From contig JBBQHM010000075.1 in NCBI GenBank assembly GCA_038323965.1, forward strand, positions 1-10,590: 10,590 bases of DNA, given 5' to 3'. The first letter of the stretch is position 1, and the number at the start of each line of letters is the position of its first letter. Both the position numbers and the translations under genes were made by a program. Below, one piece after another: positions 6,515 through 10,590 of the stretch. The notes below the pieces were generated by a model that worked only from the letters and a program-made list of their open reading frames with translations, ran no database searches and was not told the DNA's origin. The stretch comes from JBBQHM01 sp038323965. GTDB taxonomy: Bacteria; Verrucomicrobiota; Verrucomicrobiia; Chthoniobacterales; UBA10450.

Positions 6515-7972
6515 ATGTCCAAGGGATTCCTTGTCATTCTTGCCATCTTTGCGGCGTTGCGAGTCGTTTTATTCTCTGCGCTCTTTCCGCTCTTCAATAA
6601 TGTCGACGAACAACGCCACGTCGACCTCGTCGTTAAATACTCGCATGGAGTCTGGCCGCGTGGACTCAGTCCGATCGCGCCAGAATCCGCGGATCTTTTC
6701 GTTCGCTACTCATCGTTCGAATACTTGCTTCCCATCGATGCCCAACCCGGCGGTACGGCTCCGCGATTTGGTGACTTGTCCGACGAAGATTTAAGATTCG
6801 CTCAACGTTGGGAGCAGCAACCGAATTTCGAAAGCGGTGAGCCTCCACTCTACTATCTGATCGCTGGAGGCTGGTTACGTGCAGGACAGTTTCTCGGAAT
6901 ACCGCCGGCGCTAAGTATGTATTGGGTGAGGTTCCTGAATGCGATCCCAGCCGTATCCGTGGTGGTCCTGGCATGGCTGTGTAGTAAGTTGACGTTTCCG
7001 GAACATCCTTACTTTCGCCACTCCGCGGCCACCCTCGCAGCAATCCTCCCGCAGGACGCGTTCTACTCAGTGCAAAACGACGCCTGGTCTGCGCTTTGGT
7101 TCGGAATAGCGTTCTACCTGATACTTCGTGGTCATTATCGAAGAAAAACGTCTCACGTCTTACTCTTATTCACGGGTCTGGCACTAAGCGCAGCAACACT
7201 CACCAAGCTTGCTAATCTCCCGTTGCTTGGAGTGGGACTCCTTGCCGGATGCATCGCGATCCTCGTTCCGACGGATTCACTAACCATCAGCGCCAAAATA
7301 GGGCGCACTATGACGTTTCTCTTCGCGGCCATCGCTCCCGTCTTGATCTGGATGTTGGTGAACCTAACGACATTTGGCGATCCGTTCGCCACCAGCCAGA
7401 AAGTTCATTTTCTAGGTTGGAGCCAGAAACCCATAACTGATTGGATGCCTCACCCTTTATTCAGTTTGTCCGGGTTTACCTATTTTTGGCGGGAGCTGCT
7501 TGCCAGCTTCTGGCGGGGCGAATTCGTCTGGCGTACCGCGCGAATCGCGTCACCGGTCGCGGACTCATTTTACTGGGTGTCGTCGACCCTGGTGTTCGTC
7601 GTTGCGATCTATTTGCTTTGGAAGTTTCGGAGCGGTCAAAAGATGTCTTTGGCGGCGGCCTTGGGTTGCTGCGCAGCCGCACTCGGTTTCGTAAGTCTGC
7701 TTTCGTTAATGTACGACTTCGGCGCCTGTTTTTATCCCTCCCGGGAGCTGCCTTTTTTTACGTCCGGTCGATTACTCCTTGGAGCCCTCGTTCCTTTTAT
7801 CCTTATTTATACCGCGTCATTAGACTGCCTTACGCGACGGTGGCCGAATTGGCTGCGCTACTCACTTCTCGCCGGGATCGCTTTATTCGTCACCATCAAT
7901 GAAATTGTGATCTCTGAGCCGGCGTTTTCCAGCGTATACAATTTCTTCCACCTCATTGGGCGTGATTCGTAA
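6515..7972 (+). CDS. Polytopic membrane protein, GT-C glycosyltransferase-like (PMT_2/DUF2142 type)
   Basis: The 485-residue protein begins with a membrane helix (5-27) followed by NNVDEQRH, with D31-E32 and H35 at the start of the first periplasmic loop. GT-C enzymes (ArnT, protein mannosyltransferases, DUF2142) keep their acidic catalytic or metal-binding residues there. P110-P-L-Y-Y-L115 matches the HPPLYY-type motif before the next helix of PMT_2/DUF2142 proteins. About nine to eleven further hydrophobic segments follow, and the length fits the class. Such enzymes move a sugar from a polyprenyl-phosphate donor onto lipid, glycan or protein on the outer face of the membrane. Donor and acceptor are unknown and no undecaprenyl-sugar synthesis gene is nearby. 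It has the strongest Shine-Dalgarno of the run. The 3' end overlaps the next gene. Confidence 0.75.
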   Translation: MSKGFLVILAIFAALRVVLFSALFPLFNNVDEQRHVDLVVKYSHGVWPRGLSPIAPESADLFVRYSSFEYLLPIDAQPGGTAPRFGDLSDEDLRFAQRWEQQPNFESGEPPLYYLIAGGWLRAGQFLGIPPALSMYWVRFLNAIPAVSVVVLAWLCSKLTFPEHPYFRHSAATLAAILPQDAFYSVQNDAWSALWFGIAFYLILRGHYRRKTSHVLLLFTGLALSAATLTKLANLPLLGVGLLAGCIAILVPTDSLTISAKIGRTMTFLFAAIAPVLIWMLVNLTTFGDPFATSQKVHFLGWSQKPITDWMPHPLFSLSGFTYFWRELLASFWRGEFVWRTARIASPVADSFYWVSSTLVFVVAIYLLWKFRSGQKMSLAAALGCCAAALGFVSLLSLMYDFGACFYPSRELPFFTSGRLLLGALVPFILIYTASLDCLTRRWPNWLRYSLLAGIALFVTINEIVISEPAFSSVYNFFHLIGRDS

Positions 7973-8210
7973 GCAAGAGCGATCGCTTATCCGGTCCATT
8001 TGGGCAAATCTCGTTTTCACTCCGAGCGAGAAGCGCGTCCTGGCATTTGTCGTAATCGCGGCTGTCGCGGGCGCGGCTACTCAACATTACCGCGACACCC
8101 ATCGGCAGAAAGTTTCTCCGATAACTGCTTCACCAAAGGACGTCGGCGTGAAAAGAGTGATGCCCTCCGTGAAGCGACCTTCACCGCCGAAAAAAGACCG
8201 GGACGAATGA
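7962..8210 (+). CDS. Small single-membrane-segment protein with basic, proline-rich tail
   Basis: The roughly 82-residue product has a short basic N terminus, a segment FTPSEKRVLAFVVIAAVAGAA whose second half is one membrane helix (about residues 26-41), and a polar tail rich in Lys, Pro and Ser ending KRPSPPKKDRDE. I do not recognise a family. A TPSE-R-x-L opening before a helix resembles, weakly, the membrane anchor of ComEA-like DNA-binding proteins, but no helix-hairpin-helix domain follows. GTG 7962 overlaps the stop of the preceding gene by 11 bases; a TTG at 7956 adds two residues. Tight coupling and the sensible anchor-plus-tail layout argue that it is real. A one-base-shifted reading frame over 8000-8215 is also open but gives only Arg/Ser-rich sequence. 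Confidence 0.5.
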   Translation: MIRKQERSLIRSIWANLVFTPSEKRVLAFVVIAAVAGAATQHYRDTHRQKVSPITASPKDVGVKRVMPSVKRPSPPKKDRDE

Positions 8211-8264
8211 GTTGATATTTCCCTTCCCGCTTTCACTCCAGTAGCATCGGGCTATCGTCACGCC

Positions 8265-9035
8265 GTGAAATTCTCTGCCATTCGAGTCGGGCTCGTCCTG
8301 CAAGCGCTGCAGGTTTACGCGCTGGCCAGCAACAGCGTGGTGAATCTGTCGCATTACGATCTGATGCGACCAGATTTCGCGGCCATGCGGCAGGAGGGTA
8401 TTGTCGCCGCGATCCACGAGACTACTTATCCCCCCTTCACTCGTGACGAACGTTACGCCCAACGACAGCAGGACGCCGTGCGTGCCGGCTTGCTCTGGGG
8501 CGCATACCATTACGCGAATGACCGCGATCCGATCGGTCAGGCGGAGTATTTCCTGAGAACGGTTGAGCATGCCCGGGCGATTGCTCCACCCGGAGCGAAA
8601 CCTTCTCAGGTTTTGCTCGTGTTGGATTTTGAAAAAAACAAGCACTACCCGGGTCGCACCATGCGCGTGGATCAGGCGGTGGCGTTTGTGGAACGCATCC
8701 GTGAACGCACGGGCAAATATCCCGGGATTTACGGCGGCGAAAATCACCTTCGCGCACTGATGAACGCTCCCACTGCTACGTCCGCGCAGCGCGCGATCCT
8801 CGGTCGCTGCTGGCTATGGGTGGCTAATTATCATGTCGAACCCGCGGCGATTAATCCGTGGGGTCGATGGACGATGTGGCAATACACTGGAGACGGAGTT
8901 TGTGACGTCAGACCGCGCGCGGATTACCCCAAGAGCATTGCTAATATTCGCAATGCGGAGCGCAACATTTTCCGCGGAAGCGCGGAATCAGTCCGAGCTT
9001 TCTGGCAGGAACATGGCTGGAGTCCCGGCGAATAA
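8265..9035 (+). CDS. GH25-family lysozyme-like protein (N-acetylmuramidase type)
   Basis: The 256-residue protein has a hydrophobic N terminus with a possible signal-peptidase site after A19-L-A21, then a GH25-type barrel. It shows a first strand VVNLSHYD, the second-strand region ending in AIHETTYPPFTRDE, AGLLWGAYHYAND (the family's AG-x-x-x-G-x-YHF strand), VLLVLDFEKN with D121 and E123 (the DxE pair; the Glu is the catalytic acid in this family), KYPGIYGGE, and WTMWQYTGDGVC near the end. GH25 enzymes cleave the MurNAc-GlcNAc bond of peptidoglycan. The first-strand Asp that most members have (DVSH-type) is Asn27 here, which could lower activity or change the mechanism. The start is GTG 8265, 54 bases after the preceding gene. 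It could be a cell-wall remodelling or predatory/defensive enzyme; no immunity or secretion gene is adjacent. Confidence 0.85.
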   Translation: MKFSAIRVGLVLQALQVYALASNSVVNLSHYDLMRPDFAAMRQEGIVAAIHETTYPPFTRDERYAQRQQDAVRAGLLWGAYHYANDRDPIGQAEYFLRTVEHARAIAPPGAKPSQVLLVLDFEKNKHYPGRTMRVDQAVAFVERIRERTGKYPGIYGGENHLRALMNAPTATSAQRAILGRCWLWVANYHVEPAAINPWGRWTMWQYTGDGVCDVRPRADYPKSIANIRNAERNIFRGSAESVRAFWQEHGWSPGE

Positions 9036-9055
9036 TTCCGCCATTTCCTTAGTAC

Positions 9056-9084
9056 AAAAAAAGCGGGACCATTTCTGATCCCGC
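9056..9084 (-). terminator. Strong intrinsic terminator facing the minus strand
   Basis: Read on the minus strand, GCGGGATC (9084-9077) pairs with GGTCCCGC (9070-9063) in an 8-bp stem with one G-U pair and a six-base AGAAAT loop, followed at once by seven T residues (9062-9056). On the plus strand the hairpin is not followed by a T-run, so it is a poor terminator for the GH25 gene that ends at 9035. Its orientation requires a minus-strand transcript arriving from the right; the only candidate in the window is the small ORF 9109-9237. Confidence 0.75.
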
Positions 9085-9108
9085 CATGAAAGCTGACGAA
9101 AGCGAACG

Positions 9109-9237
9109 TTAAGTTAGTTTGTTATAAGTGACTCCCGAGCTTTGCACGTAGTCAAAGCAGGCGGTATGCCACGCCGCGAAGAAGCGGGGTTGCGAAACTA
9201 GCCGGTCGAGCGAACACTTCGCGCTCGCGATGCTCAC
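9109..9237 (-). CDS. Candidate 42-residue small protein, unrecognised
   Basis: A minus-strand frame opens after a TGA (9244-9246), begins with GTG (9235-9237) and ends with TAA (9109-9111), 24 bases upstream of the terminator stem at 9084. The translation has three Phe, one Trp, one His, two Tyr and two Cys in 42 residues, with a central FFAAWHTACFDYVQ and a C-terminal SSGVTYNKLT. This is not the Arg/Ala/Pro-rich sequence that chance frames give in this GC-rich DNA. I recognise no family. Against it: the GTG start lies 8 bases inside the ABC-F gene on the other strand, no good Shine-Dalgarno or promoter is seen, and it is short. A non-coding RNA ending at the same terminator is the main alternative. 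Confidence 0.35.
   Translation of the reverse strand: MSIASAKCSLDRLVSQPRFFAAWHTACFDYVQSSGVTYNKLT
9207..9227 (+). promoter_or_regulatory. Hairpin just before the ABC-F start codon
   Basis: CGAGCG (9207-9212) and CGCTCG (9222-9227) form a perfect 6-bp GC-rich inverted repeat with a nine-base loop, ending two bases before ATG 9230 and occupying the place where a Shine-Dalgarno would be. In RNA it could hide the start site. It may also be chance; no alternative pairing was worked out. Confidence 0.25.
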
Positions 9238-10590
9238 CGTATCTCAACTAACCAAGGCCTTCGGCGGAAGGACGCTATTCCAGGAGGTCTCGCTCCAGGT
9301 TAATCGCGGCGATCGTATTGGCCTTGTCGGTCCTAATGGCGCCGGCAAATCGACGTTCTTTTCCCTGTTGCTCGGCGAAACGTCTCCCGACGAAGGACAA
9401 ATCTCCTTCGAGAAAAACGCCGTCATCGGATTTCTCCCGCAGGAAACGGCGCCCGCGGGTGATGAGACAGTGCTTGAGCTCGCGCTCTCCAGTTCACCCG
9501 AGCTCGCGCATGCCCATCATGTCATAAAGCAGCACGAGGCGGGTCACACTAAGGATGAGAAAGCATATCACCATGCGTTGCAGATTTCCGAGGAACACGG
9601 TGGTTGGAAGTTGGAGCCGAAGGCGAAACGTATCCTGACCGGCCTTGCGTTTCGCGAGAGTGACTTCGAGCGTCCCGCCAAAGCCATGAGCGGAGGCTGG
9701 ATCATGCGTGCTCACCTCGCGCGACTGCTCGTGATGGAGCCGGATCTTCTGCTCCTCGATGAACCAACGAACCATCTCGATCTCGAATCGCTGGAATGGT
9801 TTCAGCAATATCTGACTACTTATCCCGGCGCGATTCTAATGATCTCCCATGATCGTGAATTCCTGAATAACCTTGTCGGAAGCATCATCGAGGTCGCTCA
9901 CGCAAAACTTATTCGCTATCGCGGCGACTGGGACAGTTACGTCGAGCAAAAGGCGGCACGCGAAGAGCAGCAGGCTTCCGCCTACAAAAACCAGCAAAAA
10001 GAAATCGCATCATTACAGCTGTTCGCCGATCGCTTTCGCGCGAAGGCCAGCAAAGCGTCTCAGGCGCAAAGCAAGCTGAAGCAGATCGATCGGATGGAAA
10101 AAATCGCGGCGCCTACCGCGCGCGGAAAGACGATTAAGTTTCACTTTCCGCAGCCCGCTCGTAGCGGCCAGCGCGTCATCGTGCTGAAGGAAGTAGACCA
10201 TGCTTACGGCGACCTGGTTGTATATCGCGGACTACAATTTACCGGCGAGCGCGGTCAGCGCACCGTGCTGGTAGGACCCAATGGTGCCGGCAAATCGACC
10301 CTGCTCAAACTCCTGGCCGGCGTGATGCCGGTACAGCACGGGACGCGCGAGGTTGGCCATAATGTGCGGGTCGGCTATTTCTCGCAGCATCGCGTCGAAA
10401 TGCTGAATGTGCGGCATACCGTCCTGGAAAGCGTGCTCGATTCACCAAACCCGGTCGCCGAGCAGACCGCGCGGACCGTTCTAGGGTCGTTCCTTTTTCG
10501 CGGGGATGATGTTTTTAAGTCGGTGGCAGTCCTCAGCGGTGGTGAGAAATCCCGTCTAGCTCTCGTTAAGTTACTACTCGATCCGCCTAA
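9230..10590 (+). CDS. ABC-F family ATPase, YheS-like (3' end outside the window)
   Basis: The 453 complete codons show two ABC ATPase domains on one chain with no membrane segments, as in ABC-F translation factors. Domain 1 has Walker A GPNGAGKST (34-42), the ABC-F form of the signature MSGGW, and Walker B plus D-loop LLLLDEPTNHLD (D177, E178) followed by the switch SHDRE. The interdomain linker (about 210-310) contains the basic helix RFRAKASKASQAQSKLKQIDRME, closest in memory to E. coli YheS. Domain 2 has Walker A GPNGAGKST (349-357) and signature LSGGE, and the window ends at LLDPP just before the second Walker B. ABC-F proteins bind the ribosomal E site and relieve stalled translation; some give antibiotic resistance, but nothing here shows that. 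ATG 9230 gives the canonical MLTVSQLTKAFGG start. The gene has its own 194-base upstream spacer. Confidence 0.95.
   Translation, partial: MLTVSQLTKAFGGRTLFQEVSLQVNRGDRIGLVGPNGAGKSTFFSLLLGETSPDEGQISFEKNAVIGFLPQETAPAGDETVLELALSSSPELAHAHHVIKQHEAGHTKDEKAYHHALQISEEHGGWKLEPKAKRILTGLAFRESDFERPAKAMSGGWIMRAHLARLLVMEPDLLLLDEPTNHLDLESLEWFQQYLTTYPGAILMISHDREFLNNLVGSIIEVAHAKLIRYRGDWDSYVEQKAAREEQQASAYKNQQKEIASLQLFADRFRAKASKASQAQSKLKQIDRMEKIAAPTARGKTIKFHFPQPARSGQRVIVLKEVDHAYGDLVVYRGLQFTGERGQRTVLVGPNGAGKSTLLKLLAGVMPVQHGTREVGHNVRVGYFSQHRVEMLNVRHTVLESVLDSPNPVAEQTARTVLGSFLFRGDDVFKSVAVLSGGEKSRLALVKLLLDPP

Larger units (their letters stand above)
1219..9035 (+). other. Co-directional eight-gene run, probable operon(s)
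   Basis: Eight plus-strand genes follow one another with junctions of -4, +24, +31, +36, +10, -11, and +54 bases (in order). The first junction is an ATGA overlap, which favours translational coupling. I see no intrinsic terminator with a T-run between them. The first four genes share an export and envelope theme. The last four may belong to the same transcript simply by position. No strong promoter is visible inside the run. Confidence 0.6.
9036..9229. other. Spacer between the GH25 and ABC-F genes
   Basis: Besides the minus-strand terminator, the small minus-strand ORF and the GC hairpin, the spacer holds an eight-codon plus-strand frame (9086-9112, MKADESER) and an AT-rich patch with TTATAA at 9122-9127 that could serve as a -10 for the ABC-F gene. 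No convincing -35 lies at the right distance. Confidence 0.5.

Noticed and set aside
9056..9084. The hairpin as a plus-strand terminator of the GH25 gene
   Set aside because: On the plus strand the stem is preceded by the A-run and followed by CATGAAAG, with no T-run, so it lacks the key part of an intrinsic terminator in that direction.

Overview
The window reads as a moderately GC-rich, diderm (Gram-negative-type) bacterial chromosome. The diderm signs are an LptF/LptG-type LPS-export permease, a lipoprotein with a clear lipobox, a LolA-like periplasmic carrier and an RND/MMPL exporter. The general flavour of the proteins suggests a soil-type Verrucomicrobiota lineage, but this is an impression; no rRNA or marker gene is present to fix it. 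I see no tRNA, rRNA, CRISPR array, insertion sequence or integrase.

Layout. (1) 29-1135, minus strand: LptF/LptG permease, divergent from everything to its right. (2) 1219-9035: eight genes on the plus strand with gaps of at most 54 bases and two overlaps. In order they encode a halogenase-like FAD enzyme, a small lipoprotein, a 12-TM MMPL/RND exporter, a LolA-like carrier, an exported KTSC-domain protein, a GT-C-type membrane protein, a one-TM basic protein and a GH25-type muramidase-like protein. (3) 9036-9229: a spacer with a textbook intrinsic terminator facing the minus strand and, just upstream of it on that strand, a 42-codon ORF that may be a real small gene. (4) 9230 to the right edge: an ABC-F ATPase, cut off by the window.

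The most interesting block is 1219-6147. A WxWxIP flavin enzyme, a lipoprotein, an MMPL exporter and a LolA-like carrier are the accessory (tailoring and export) genes found in aryl-polyene, xanthomonadin and flexirubin pigment clusters, but no ketosynthase, acyl carrier protein, dehydratase or acyltransferase lies in the window. My reading is a stand-alone or relocated envelope-lipid modification and export module. The MMPL protein would lift a hydrophobic product out of the inner membrane, the LolA-like protein would carry it across the periplasm, and the lipoprotein would receive it at the outer membrane. That division of labour is inference. The later genes of the run (KTSC, GT-C, one-TM protein, GH25) also look envelope-directed but have no clear functional tie to the first four.
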